Assembly: GCF_900215205.1 (NCBI RefSeq) | Contig: NZ_OBDY01000018.1 | Coordinates: forward strand, 124,001-188,000 | Direction of reading: 5' to 3' | Source of the DNA: Paractinoplanes atraurantiacus | GTDB taxonomy: Bacteria; Actinomycetota; Actinomycetes; Mycobacteriales; Micromonosporaceae | Length of the DNA stretch: 64,000 nt | Shown: piece after piece, positions 26,790 to 34,700 of the stretch | Layout of the letters: each line of letters starts with the position of its first letter | Position numbering within the stretch: the first letter of the stretch is position 1 | Made by a program: the position numbers and the translations under genes | Notes under the pieces: generated by a model | What the model saw: only the letters and a program-made list of their open reading frames with translations | Databases searched by the model: none | Told to the model about the DNA's origin: nothing

Positions 26790-27854
26790 CTATCGGCCCT
26801 CCGGCCAGCCACCTGAGACGCGTACCTCCAAGAAAGCTCTTTCGATCTCGTTGCCGGTGAGAGCGAGCGCCTCCTGATAGGCGGCCGCCGCCTCGGCCTC
26901 GCGGCCCAGACGGCGCAGGAAGTCGGCCCGCGTGGCGCTCAGATACGGATATGTCGCCAGGGACGGTTCGGACAACAGCGGCTCGGTCGCGGCCAGGCCG
27001 GCGGCCGGGCCGTCGCGGAAGCCGACGGCGACGGCCCGGTTGAGCGCGATCACCGGTGAGCCCGGGCAGAGCCGGAGCAGGACGTCGTACAGGCCGGCGA
27101 TCTCGGTCCAGTCGGTCGCCTCCCAGGCCGGAGCCTCGGCGTGCACGGCGGCGATGGCCGCCTCGACCGCGTACCGGGTCGGCGGATGGCGGCGCAGGGC
27201 GTCGGTCAGCAGCGCCGTCCCCTCGGCGATCTGGCGGTGGTTCCAGAGCGTGCGGTCCTGCTCGGCCAGCAGCAGCAGCCGGCCGTCGGCGGCGACCCGG
27301 GCCGCCCGCCGCGCGTCCGTGATCAGCAGCAGGGCCAGCAGGGCGCCGGCCGGCGCCGTCCGGGGCATCAGCAGGTGCAGCGTGCGCGCGAGGTCGATCG
27401 CGCCGGTCACCAGGTCGTGGCGGATCAGCGCCGGGCCGGCGGGCGCGGTGTGCCCGGTCGTGAAGAGCAGGTGGATGACGTCGAGGACCGGGCCCAGGCG
27501 CTCGGCCAGCTGGTCGTCGGCCGGGACCCGGTACGGGATGCGGGCCGTGGCGATCTTCTTCTTGGCCCGGGTGAGACGGGCCGCCATGGTCGCCTCGGGC
27601 ACCAGGAAGGCGCGGGCGATCTCGGCCGTCGACAGCCCGCAGACCAGGCGGGCGGTGAGGGCGACCCGGGTCAGCCAGGCTCCCGTCTTCTCCGGAATGC
27701 CGGTGGAGCGCCACGTGATCAGGGCTTGGGCGTACGCCTCCTGAGTGCACTCCTCGGCCAGGTCCAGGTCCCGGGTCACCCGCACGGTGGTGGCCAGGAC
27801 CTGGGCCCAGTCGCGGCGGTGCGCCTCGGCGAGGGCGGCACCGATGTCGGTCAT
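26790..27854 (-). CDS. ECF42-type sigma factor with internal deletion
   Basis: A 354-residue protein of the ECF42 group (sigma factor with long TPR-like C-terminus, paired with a DGPF protein). Sigma region 2 starts normally (EAHRRDWAQVLATTVRVTRDLDLAEECTQEAYAQAL). After GAWLT (residues 58-62), however, the sequence jumps straight to RVALTARLVCGLSTAEIARAFLV of region 4. Usual members carry some 60 residues here, including the ARRRALDRLRRE helix and the CCHPAL stretch. The frame is kept, and the length fits family members (about 410) minus that segment. The C-terminal helical domain is complete. Core or promoter binding may be impaired. The start overlaps the DGPF gene stop (ATGA). Confidence 0.85.
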   Translation of the reverse strand: MTDIGAALAEAHRRDWAQVLATTVRVTRDLDLAEECTQEAYAQALITWRSTGIPEKTGAWLTRVALTARLVCGLSTAEIARAFLVPEATMAARLTRAKKKIATARIPYRVPADDQLAERLGPVLDVIHLLFTTGHTAPAGPALIRHDLVTGAIDLARTLHLLMPRTAPAGALLALLLITDARRAARVAADGRLLLLAEQDRTLWNHRQIAEGTALLTDALRRHPPTRYAVEAAIAAVHAEAPAWEATDWTEIAGLYDVLLRLCPGSPVIALNRAVAVGFRDGPAAGLAATEPLLSEPSLATYPYLSATRADFLRRLGREAEAAAAYQEALALTGNEIERAFLEVRVSGGWPEGR

Positions 27855-28195
27855 CCGTGCTCGACCACCGGGCGGATCTCCACCGCGCTGTGCGCGTCGC
27901 GCACCTCGGGCAGCAGCGCGGCCAGGGCGAGGGCCTCGTCCAGGTCGGCCGCCTCGAGCAGGTAGAAGCCGCCGAGAATCTCCTTGGTCTCCGCGTACGG
28001 CCCGTCGGTGGTCACGCCCGGCGCGCGCAGCGTGGTCGCCGAGCCCCCGTTCTCCAGTTGCTCCCCGCCGACGACCCGGCGGCCGGCCGCGGCCCGGAAC
28101 CTCTCATGGGCTCCGTCGTGCTCCTTCCACTGCTCAGGGGTCATCGCGTCCCACTGCGCCGGGTCGCCGTAGATGAGCAGCGTGTACTTCGCCAT
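27851..28195 (-). CDS. YCII/DGPF domain protein, ECF42 partner
   Basis: A 114-residue protein with a ferredoxin-like YCII fold. The signature TDGPYAETKEILGGFYLLEAADLDEAL (central DGP at about 63-65) defines the DGPF family found next to ECF42 sigma factors. Its role is not established; a signalling or enzyme function coupled to the sigma factor is assumed in the literature of this group. It is translationally coupled to the sigma-factor gene and preceded by a candidate promoter of that same sigma factor, with AAAGGA as ribosome site. Confidence 0.9.
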   Translation of the reverse strand: MAKYTLLIYGDPAQWDAMTPEQWKEHDGAHERFRAAAGRRVVGGEQLENGGSATTLRAPGVTTDGPYAETKEILGGFYLLEAADLDEALALAALLPEVRDAHSAVEIRPVVEHG

Positions 28196-28226
28196 GTCGG
28201 ATCCTTTCGCTTGTCCTCACCGCCCC

Positions 28227-28254
28227 GACGAACGGGGTTCCCGCGAAATCGACA
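28227..28254 (-). promoter_or_regulatory. Candidate ECF42 promoter TGTCGA-N18-CGTC
   Basis: On the minus strand TGTCGA (28254-28249) is followed after 18 bases by CGTC (28230-28227), about 32 bases before the ATG of the DGPF gene. As I recall, ECF42 target promoters have TGTCGA at -35 and CGAC/CGTC at -10, so this would be an autoregulatory promoter of the DGPF-sigma operon. Confidence 0.5.
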
Positions 28255-28257
28255 TCT

Positions 28258-29096
28258 TCACGAGACCGCCGCGTCCACGGTCAGGGTTCCGGCGTCCGCG
28301 TCCAGCTCAGCCATGGTCCCCAGGGGCAGATCTTCAAGACTCAGACCACCGATCAGGGGTACGCCCAGAGCACCGCACCGATCGTGAAGGACGTCCAGCA
28401 CTCCCGGCCCACAGTCGGTGTACCGGCCGACGGCCACGCCGCGCAGCCCGTCGAGCCGCCCCGCGTTGCGCAGCATGGTCAGCTGCCGGTCGATGTGCCC
28501 GGCCCGCAGCCCGTCGCCCTCGAGCAGCAGGATCGCGCCGCTCATGCTCGGCAGCATCCACCCGGCGGCCGCCGCCACCTGGTCCTGGTCGCCGCCCAGG
28601 AGCACACCCCGCGCCCGCCCGCCGGTGGTCAGCTCCCCGGTCGGCGCCTTCGGATCGGACACGAGGGTGACCGGCTCGACGCTGAACGCGCCCGCCGGAT
28701 CGCCGCGCAGCCCGGCCAGCCCGGCCCGCTCCCACAGCGCGAGGTGCACGATGGCGCCGTCCCCGCCCGCGATGAGCAGCTTCGGATAGGCGGCCGCGGT
28801 GTTGAAGTCGAGGCGCGCCACGATCCGGTGCTCCTGCCGCCCGCCGCGCGCGGCCACGAGCGCCCGCACCCCGGGGTCGCGCAGTGCCCGGTTGCAATCC
28901 TCGGCCCGCTGCGTCTCGCTCCCCTGGAACGTGTACGCACCCACTGTCACCCGCAGGCCCAGGCCCTCCAGCCGTTCCCGCGCCGCCTCGGCGTCCTCCC
29001 GGACCGCCGGCCCTCCGGGCGCGACGAGGCGCACCTCGTCCCCGGCCCGCAGCCGCGGCGGCCGGACCACATCGACCTCGTTGTATGCAAGCGCCA
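28258..29096 (-). CDS. S66 LD-carboxypeptidase-like protein with altered active site
   Basis: A 279-residue protein of the LdcA/MccF family: RPPRLRAGDEVRLVAPGGP at the start, ALVAARGG, then an AGGDGAIVHLALW stretch, ARGVLLGGD, and ILLLEGD. In active family members the third motif reads GYSD with a Ser nucleophile; here the aligned residue is Gly. The late GHG-type motif that supplies the catalytic His is replaced by GGLSLEDLPLG. The Glu in LLLEGD is kept. Peptidase activity is therefore doubtful, and binding or another chemistry is possible. The start may be GTG 29096 or GTG 29070. Confidence 0.72.
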
Positions 29097-29213
29097 CGAG
29101 GGCATTATCGCGCCCGGCGTAACCCGGCGGGCTGGGCCGAGTGACCGGATCATTCCGGGGTCGGGCGTGAACGTGCCTTACGGCCGGGTAGGGCGCGGGC
29201 GAATCATCGGGGT

Positions 29214-29798
29214 ATGACAAACGCGCTTCTGGTTATCGACGTGCAGGAATCGTTCCGGCAGCGGCCGCTGTGGGCGACGCTGAACAATCCGGCCCTGATC
29301 GGCAATGTGCGGCGGCTGGTCGAGGCGGCCCGGGCGGCCGGCGACAAGGTCGTGTGGGTGCTGCACGCCGAGCCGGGCAGCGGCGGGCTCTTCGATCCGG
29401 AGAACGGGCACGTGCGGGTGGTGGAGGAGCTGGAGCCGGCCAAGGACGAGGCTGTCGTGACCAAGACGTCGCACAACGCCTTCACCACGACCAACCTCCA
29501 GCAGTTGCTGACCGCGGCCGGTGTGACCTCGGTGACCGTGACCGGGCTGCGCACCGAGCAGTGCGTGGAGACGACGGCCCGGGTGGCGTCCGACTTCGGA
29601 TACGAGGTCACCTATCTCACCGACGCCACCGGCACCTTCCCGATCCCGCACTGGACGGCCCCGGCCGATCAGAGCGTCGAGGAGCTGCTGGCCGACCCGC
29701 GTACGCTGGCGGCGGCGGACGTCGTCGCCCGCACCGAGTACGCGCTCGCCGGGCGGTTCGCCACCGTCCGTACGGTCGCCGAATATCTGGGGGAGTGA
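29214..29798 (+). CDS. Isochorismatase-family cysteine hydrolase
   Basis: A 194-residue alpha/beta hydrolase of the isochorismatase superfamily with the full catalytic triad: Asp9 (VIDVQ), Lys84 (VTKTSHNAF) and Cys117 (RTEQCVETTAR). Family members hydrolyse amides such as nicotinamide or peptide-like small molecules, or vinyl ethers; the substrate is unknown here. The next gene, seven bases downstream, encodes a GlxA-type regulator, and this pair is frequent in actinobacteria, so the regulator probably senses or controls this enzyme's pathway. Confidence 0.9.
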   Translation: MTNALLVIDVQESFRQRPLWATLNNPALIGNVRRLVEAARAAGDKVVWVLHAEPGSGGLFDPENGHVRVVEELEPAKDEAVVTKTSHNAFTTTNLQQLLTAAGVTSVTVTGLRTEQCVETTARVASDFGYEVTYLTDATGTFPIPHWTAPADQSVEELLADPRTLAAADVVARTEYALAGRFATVRTVAEYLGE

Positions 29799-29805
29799 CC
29801 GGATC

Positions 29806-30690
29806 GTGCAGCGCGTCGTCTTCGTACTGACGCCGCAGTTGCATCTTCTCGATCTCGCGGGCCCGGCGCAGGTCTTCAAGACGGCGCCGGGCTATTCGTT
29901 GCACTACGTGGCCTCTTCGGCGTCGGTTCCGACCTGGCAGGGCGTCTCACTCGAGGCCGCCGTCGAGTGGCCGGCCCTCGCCCCGGACGACCTGGTGCTG
30001 GTGCCCGGCTGGCGCGACGGCTTCGACCCGCCGGACCCCGCCCTGCTGGCCCGCGTGGCCGCCCACCACGAGGCCGGCGGCACGGTCGCCAGCGTCTGCT
30101 CGGGGGCGTCCGCGCTGGGCCTGGCCGGCCTGCTCGACGGCCGCCGCTGCACCACCCACCACGACCTGCAGGAGACGCTGGCCCGCCGGCATCCGCGGGC
30201 CACGGTGATCCGCGACGTGCTCTACGTCAGCGACGGCCGCGTGGTCACCTCGGCCGGCATCGCCAGCGGCATCGACCTGGCCCTGCACCTGGTCGCCCAG
30301 CGGCACGGCCCGGCCGTGGCGGCCCGGGTGGCCCGCGAGATGGTCGTCTACGCCCGGCGCAACGGCGACGAGCAGCAGGCGTCGGCCATGCTGCGCCACC
30401 GCGGCCACCTCAGCGACATCGTGCACCGCGTGCAGGACCGCATCGACGCGTCGTTCACCTCGCCCCTGCCATTGACCGCCCTGGCCGCCGCCGCCGGCGT
30501 GAGCGAGCGGACCCTGACCCGCCTCTTCGAGGCCGCGACCGGCCAGACCCCGCTGCGCTACCAGCAGCAGTTGCGGGTCGAGCGGGCCGAATATCTGATC
30601 GGCCACGGCACCACGGTCGAGGCCGCGGCCCGTGCCGTGGGCTTCGGCGACGCCCGCATGCTGCGCCGGTTACGCGCCCGCGCCGCCTAG
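29806..30690 (+). CDS. GlxA-type regulator: DJ-1/PfpI domain plus AraC helix-turn-helix
   Basis: A 294-residue regulator. Residues 1-165 form a DJ-1/PfpI (GATase1-like) domain with the nucleophile-elbow sequence SVCSGASALGLAGLL, where a Cys is present. Residues about 200-294 carry the AraC/XylS DNA-binding region (LTALAAAAGVSERTLTRLFEAATGQTPLRYQQQLRVERA). The second helix-turn-helix ends early at MLRRLRARAA, shorter than most AraC proteins. GTG 29806 follows the isochorismatase stop by seven bases, so the two genes are co-transcribed. The 3' end overlaps the convergent TetR gene by 21 bases. Confidence 0.87.
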   Translation: MQRVVFVLTPQLHLLDLAGPAQVFKTAPGYSLHYVASSASVPTWQGVSLEAAVEWPALAPDDLVLVPGWRDGFDPPDPALLARVAAHHEAGGTVASVCSGASALGLAGLLDGRRCTTHHDLQETLARRHPRATVIRDVLYVSDGRVVTSAGIASGIDLALHLVAQRHGPAVAARVAREMVVYARRNGDEQQASAMLRHRGHLSDIVHRVQDRIDASFTSPLPLTALAAAAGVSERTLTRLFEAATGQTPLRYQQQLRVERAEYLIGHGTTVEAAARAVGFGDARMLRRLRARAA

Positions 30691-31380
30691 CAGCCCGTCG
30701 ATGATGACCCGCAGCTTCCACTCGGCCCGGGCGTCGCTGTCGCCGGTGGTGGTCAGCGAGCCCCGCAGCGCGTGCAGGGTCGGGAACTCGGCCGGTGGCA
30801 GAGCCTCGATGACCGAGTCCAGCTCCCTCTCGGCCTTCAGGATCATGGCCTGCTCGGTGGCCTCCTGACGGCGCTGGTCGCGCAGCCAGCCCGCCCGTTC
30901 CAGGGCCGACGAGATGACGTGCTGATCGAGCAGGTCGGCCGCCCACGCACAGTGCGCGTCGTCGATGCCGCCCTCGCGCAGCAGCCGCAACATCTCCTCG
31001 GTGAGACGAAGAGCATTAGTTCCCGTCTGTACGCCGGTGAGGGCGACCATCGCGAGGTCATCATGCCCGGCGAGCACGCCGACGGCCCGGCCGACCAGTG
31101 ACTCCAGCCGCGCCCGCCAGTCGCCGTCGGCCGGGCCGGGCAGCTCGACCTCGGCCAGGGCCAGGTCGTACACCTGCGCCATCAGCTCGTCGCGGTCGGA
31201 CACATAGACATACAGCGAGGCCGGGCCCGTATCCAGAGCCTGCGCGACGCGGCGCATGGTCACGGCGGCGAAGCCGATCTCGTCGACGAGCGCCAGCGCC
31301 GCTGTGACGACGGCGGCCCGGCTCAGGGGCGCCTTGGCGGGACGGGTGCGCGGGTTGTCCCGTGTAGTGCTCACGGCCAC
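30670..31380 (-). CDS. TetR family regulator of the adjacent MFS gene
   Basis: A 236-residue repressor. The TetR_N helix-turn-helix lies around residues 20-65 (FAAVTMRRVAQALDTGPASLYVYVSDRDELMAQVYD), followed by a TetR_C-type ligand domain. GTG 31380 or GTG 31374 is the start; neither has a clear ribosome site. It is divergent from a drug-exporter-type gene across a 49-base region that is almost filled by a large palindrome, so it very likely represses both genes. Confidence 0.88.
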   Translation of the reverse strand: MAVSTTRDNPRTRPAKAPLSRAAVVTAALALVDEIGFAAVTMRRVAQALDTGPASLYVYVSDRDELMAQVYDLALAEVELPGPADGDWRARLESLVGRAVGVLAGHDDLAMVALTGVQTGTNALRLTEEMLRLLREGGIDDAHCAWAADLLDQHVISSALERAGWLRDQRRQEATEQAMILKAERELDSVIEALPPAEFPTLHALRGSLTTTGDSDARAEWKLRVIIDGLLGGAGA

Positions 31381-31400
31381 AGCCTACTTGACGAACGCTG

Positions 31401-31427
31401 TTCGTTACGATCATTGTTCGTAACGAA
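31401..31427. promoter_or_regulatory. TetR operator, 10-base inverted repeat
   Basis: TTCGTTACGA and TCGTAACGAA form a perfect 10-base inverted repeat around TCATTGT. TGTTCGT recurs on both sides (31399-31405 and 31431-31437), extending the site. It sits directly before the truncated MFS reading frame. Confidence 0.75.
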
Positions 31428-31429
31428 CA

Positions 31430-32539
31430 TTGTTCGTGATCGGGGCGATCGGTTTCACCCTGGCCTCGGTGGCCTGCGCGGCCGCGATGTCGCCGTCGAT
31501 GCTCGTGGCGGCGCGGGTCGCTCAGGGCGCCCTCGGCGCGCTGATGATCCCGCAGGGCTTCGGCATCCTGAGCGCCGTCTTCACCGAGGCACGGGAGCGA
31601 GGGCGGGCGTTCTCGCTCTTCGGCCCGGTCGGCGGCCTGGCCGGGATCGGCGGCCCGATCCTGGCCGGCCTGCTGATCGCCTGGAACGTGCACGACCTCG
31701 ACTGGCGGCTCATCTTTCTGATCAACGTGCCGTTGGGCGTCTTCGCCGTGCTCGGTGCGCTGGCCTGGATGCCGGCCGACACCGGCGACCGGTCGGCCCG
31801 GCTCGACCCGATCGGGGCGGCGCTGGTCGCGGCCGGCTCGGCGGCGGTGGTTCTGCCCCTGATCCAGGGCCGGGAGGCGGGCTGGCCGTGGTGGTCGTTC
31901 GCCACGCTCGCGGCCGGGCTGGTGGCCCTCGCCGGGGCCGGCGTCTTCTCGCCCATCGTGGCTCCGGCCCTGCTGCGCAAGCGATCCTTCGTGGCCGGGC
32001 TGGCCGTCGCGGTGGTCTTCTTCGCCGGGCTCGGCGGCCTGATGCTCGGCCTGTCCCTGCACCTTCAGCTGAGCCTGCACTACGCGCCGCTGAAGGCCGG
32101 GCTCGCGCTGGCCCCGGTGGCCGCCGGCATCGCGGTCAGCTCGCTGCTCGCGCCCGCCCTGTCCCACCGGCTCGGCCGCCGGCTGCTGCACCTGGGACTC
32201 GGCGTCGAACTGCTCGGCGTCGTCGCGCTGGCCGTCGTCGTCGCGACCGGCGCCCCGTTCCCGGCCTTGGCCGCGGCCGGTCTGGGCGCCGGGCTCGGTC
32301 TCGGGTTGCTGTTCGGCCCGCTCATCCAGCGGATCCTGGCCGTCGCCGCACCCGGCGAGGTCGGCAGCGCCTCCGGCGCCCTCAACGCCGCCCAGCAGAT
32401 CGCGACCGCCCTCGGCGTGGCCGTGCTGGGCACTCTCTACTTCGCCTCCGGGCTGGTCGCCACGGCGCTCGCCGTCGCCGCGTCCTGCCTGCTCTGCGCC
32501 GCCCTGGTGCTCCTGCTACCCGAGAAGGAACTGTCATGA
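31430..32539 (+). pseudogene. N-terminally truncated MFS drug exporter (DHA2 type)
   Basis: A 369-residue frame with about eleven membrane helices. It begins inside what is transmembrane helix 3 of 14-helix DHA2 exporters (FVIGAIGFTLASVACAAA), followed by the conserved RVAQGALGALMIPQGFGILSAVF and PLGVFAVLGAL segments. The usual first 70-90 residues with helices 1-2 are absent, and an in-frame TAA at 31421 closes the frame upstream. Only TTG 31430 or GTG 31436 could start translation. The TetR operator abuts the break, which points to a deletion that joined the operator to the interior of the gene. Transport function is doubtful. The stop overlaps the next ATG (ATGA). Confidence 0.65.
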
Positions 32540-33150
32540 ACGTTGTCGTACTGGGCGCGGCCGGGCGCACCGGCCGCCTGATCGTCGACGAGGCCCTGCG
32601 CGCCGGGCACCAGGTCACCGCGGCCGCCCGGACACCGCGGGACTTCCCCGCCGGGGTCCGGGCCGTCCGGGCCGACGTTCGCGACCCGGACAGCCTGCGC
32701 CCGGTCATCGACGGGCAGGACGCGGTGGTCAGCGCGGTCGGGCCGGCCGGGCGCAAGGCCCTGGGCCTCTACTCCGACGGGGCCCGGGCCACGGTGGCCG
32801 CGATGCGGGAGACCGGCGTGGGCCGCTACCTAAGCATCACCTCAGTCGGCGTACGGCATGACGACCCGAACTTCGCGTGGTGGTACCGGGGCCTGGTCCG
32901 GCCGTTGGGGCAGGACCTCTACGCCGACATGAAGCGGATGGAGGACATAATCCGGGCCGCCGACCTGGACTGGACGTTCGTGCGCCCCACCTATCTGCGG
33001 GACCGCGAGCCCACCGGCACCTACCGCGTCACCGACGGCACCACCCCGCCCGGCGGCTGGAAGATCACTCGCGGCGACCTGGCCCGCTTCATCGTCGAGG
33101 AGCTGGAAGCACGCCGCTACTTCCGGGCCGCACCGAGCCTCGCCGAATGA
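32536..33150 (+). CDS. NAD(P)-binding reductase, atypical SDR (NmrA/BVR-B-like)
   Basis: A 204-residue Rossmann protein. It has NVVVLGAAGRTGRLIVDEAL at the N-terminus (GxxGxxG at residues 7-13), ARTPRDFPAGVRAVRADVRD in the cofactor region and DLDWTFVRPTYLRD near the C-terminus, as in the NAD(P)H-binding family of flavin reductase/NmrA-like proteins. The ATG overlaps the exporter stop, so it belongs to the TetR-controlled operon and could act on the same compound. It converges on the prfH remnant. Confidence 0.85.
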   Translation: MNVVVLGAAGRTGRLIVDEALRAGHQVTAAARTPRDFPAGVRAVRADVRDPDSLRPVIDGQDAVVSAVGPAGRKALGLYSDGARATVAAMRETGVGRYLSITSVGVRHDDPNFAWWYRGLVRPLGQDLYADMKRMEDIIRAADLDWTFVRPTYLRDREPTGTYRVTDGTTPPGGWKITRGDLARFIVEELEARRYFRAAPSLAE

Positions 33151-33168
33151 CGTTCCGTGCGGACCGGG

Positions 33169-33501
33169 TCACCCCGGACCAGGTCGTCGTGGATCTGCCG
33201 GCGGGCCGGGCTCGCACGGCTGGGCGATCACGTACCAGTTCTTGCGGCCGGTCGACCGGTACGGGCTGGTCGCCTGCCAGCACAGCGTCCCGGTCCAGGA
33301 GGCGGCGAAGCCGGCATCGCCGGTCAGCCTCACCACCGCCGACCTCAGCGTTCCCGGGCGGTCTCCGGGCACTGTCGGGAGGCGCTCGCACCGCACACCG
33401 TTGCGCTTCGCGTCGGCCTCCAGCCGAAGCAGCAGCTGGGCGACGGCCCACGAGCACTCGAGCGGCCCCCGCCCGGCCGACAGCATCAGATGCACGGTCA
33501 T
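33169..33501 (-). pseudogene. prfH: Truncated peptide-chain release factor homolog PrfH (N-terminal half)
   Basis: A 110-residue frame from ATG 33501 matches the N-terminal domain of PrfH: LMLSAGRGPLECSWAVAQLL, VPGDRPGTLRSAVVRL (44-59) and the joining SPYRSTGRKNWYV (79-91). PrfH is normally about 200 residues and continues with the GPGGQHVNK catalytic loop. Here the frame ends at PADPRRPGPG and no GGQ segment is found in any frame before the convergent neighbour 18 bases away. Peptidyl-tRNA hydrolysis is therefore not expected. The ATG overlaps the rtcB stop (ATGA), the usual operon order. Confidence 0.7.
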
Positions 33502-34568
33502 GAGCGGGCCGCCGTCTTGTAGGTGACCAGCGGGACGGTCACGGCCGCCGGGGTGGCCAGGTCGTGGGCGGTCAGGTCGCCGATGACCTGTTCGATGCGC
33601 TTGTACGCGGTCGGTGCCTCCTCGAACAGCAGCTGACGGTCGCCGCAGACCACGATCGAGCCGACCCGCGTGCGGCGCAGCTCCTCGACTGTGTGCTTGG
33701 CCTTGCCTCGGCGCAGGGCGTCGGAGCGGGACATCTTGCGCCCCGCGCCGTGCGCCACCGAGTAGTTGGCCTCCGGCCCGGCGTGGGCCGCCACCAGATA
33801 TGACGGTGTGCCGCGGGTGCCGGCCACCAGCACGTCCCGTCCGTCGCCGCGGGCCGCGCCCTTGCGATGCAGATAGACGCCGTCGCGCACCTCGACCGAG
33901 TTGTGGCACTCGTCGACGATCGGCTCCTCCGGGGTGGCGCCCAGGGCGAGCGCGACCCGCGCCGCCATCAGGCGCCGGTTGAGCGAGCCCCACCGTACGG
34001 CGTCGTCGTGGGCCGCCAGGTAGGCCGCCGGATCCTCGGCCGGCCCGGCGCCGCGCACCTCGGTGTGAGCGCGCAGGATCCGCTCGCCGAGGCCACGGGA
34101 GCCACTGTGGACGATGAGCACCAGGTCGCCGCGCTCCAGGCCCGGACGGGGCAGGGGCACGGTGTCGACGCGGGCCAGTTCGACGAAGTGGTTGCCGCGG
34201 CCGACCGTGCCGAGGTGCTCGGTGTGGCCGGCCGGGATGCTCGGTTCGACGTACGACCAAGCGGGGTCCTCTGTCTTCAAAGAGACGTCGAGGTCGGGGA
34301 ACTTGCGGGCCAGCTTCTCGGGCACGGGGCGCTTGAGCCGGATCGGGAAGACGGCGATGCCGCAGCCGATGTCGGACCCGACCAGGAACGGGTAGAGAAC
34401 CGTGGAGAGCATGGCGGCGCCGATCGGTGCGCCCTTGCCGGGGTGCAGATCGGGCATGCCGGCCACGTGGAGCATGCCGTCGAGGGCGGCCACCTGGTGG
34501 CACTGGTCGACGGCGGCGGACTCGATCCAGCTGGACGGAGACGCGAAGACAGAAACGGTCGCTGACAA
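33498..34568 (-). CDS. rtcB: RNA ligase RtcB, RtcB2 subgroup of rtcB-prfH modules
   Basis: A 356-residue RNA ligase joining 2',3'-cyclic phosphate (or 3'-phosphate) and 5'-OH RNA ends with GTP and Mn2+. Active-site motifs are intact: VGSDIGCG with Cys69, GRGNHF (N126/H127), HSGSRGLG, ECHNSVE, HRKGAA, and the guanylate-accepting His273 in VAHGAGRK. The shorter length and the following prfH mark the RtcB2 type, which in Escherichia coli rejoins 16S rRNA cut near its 3' end by colicin E3. The start appears to be TTG 34568, with no clear ribosome site. The leader contains nested inverted repeats. Confidence 0.92.
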   Translation of the reverse strand: MSATVSVFASPSSWIESAAVDQCHQVAALDGMLHVAGMPDLHPGKGAPIGAAMLSTVLYPFLVGSDIGCGIAVFPIRLKRPVPEKLARKFPDLDVSLKTEDPAWSYVEPSIPAGHTEHLGTVGRGNHFVELARVDTVPLPRPGLERGDLVLIVHSGSRGLGERILRAHTEVRGAGPAEDPAAYLAAHDDAVRWGSLNRRLMAARVALALGATPEEPIVDECHNSVEVRDGVYLHRKGAARGDGRDVLVAGTRGTPSYLVAAHAGPEANYSVAHGAGRKMSRSDALRRGKAKHTVEELRRTRVGSIVVCGDRQLLFEEAPTAYKRIEQVIGDLTAHDLATPAAVTVPLVTYKTAARS

Positions 34569-34635
34569 AACAGACGCTCTTTCGAAAGAGAGAAGAGGTG
34601 AAGAGGTGAAGAGGAAGGCGTCGATGCTTTGTCAG
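34562..34635 (-). promoter_or_regulatory. Nested inverted repeats in the rtcB leader
   Basis: CTGACAAA (34562-34569) and TTTGTCAG (34628-34635) form a perfect 8-base inverted repeat. Inside lies the perfect 14-base palindrome CTCTTTCGAAAGAG (34577-34590), next to a GAAGAGGTG direct repeat (34592-34616). The inner arm of the outer repeat covers the rtcB start codon. It may be a protein operator, an mRNA structure that hides the start, or a processing site. Confidence 0.45.
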
Positions 34636-34700
34636 TACGTCATGGCGATTACTGTCGCTGGGAACGGGCCATCTGCCAACTGATTTATTAGGCTTCAGGG

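Noticed and set aside
33089..33457. Frameshifted GGQ domain of prfH in another frame
   Set aside because: I read the alternative minus-strand frames through the region and found no GGQ or HVNK-like sequence, so truncation rather than frameshift is called.
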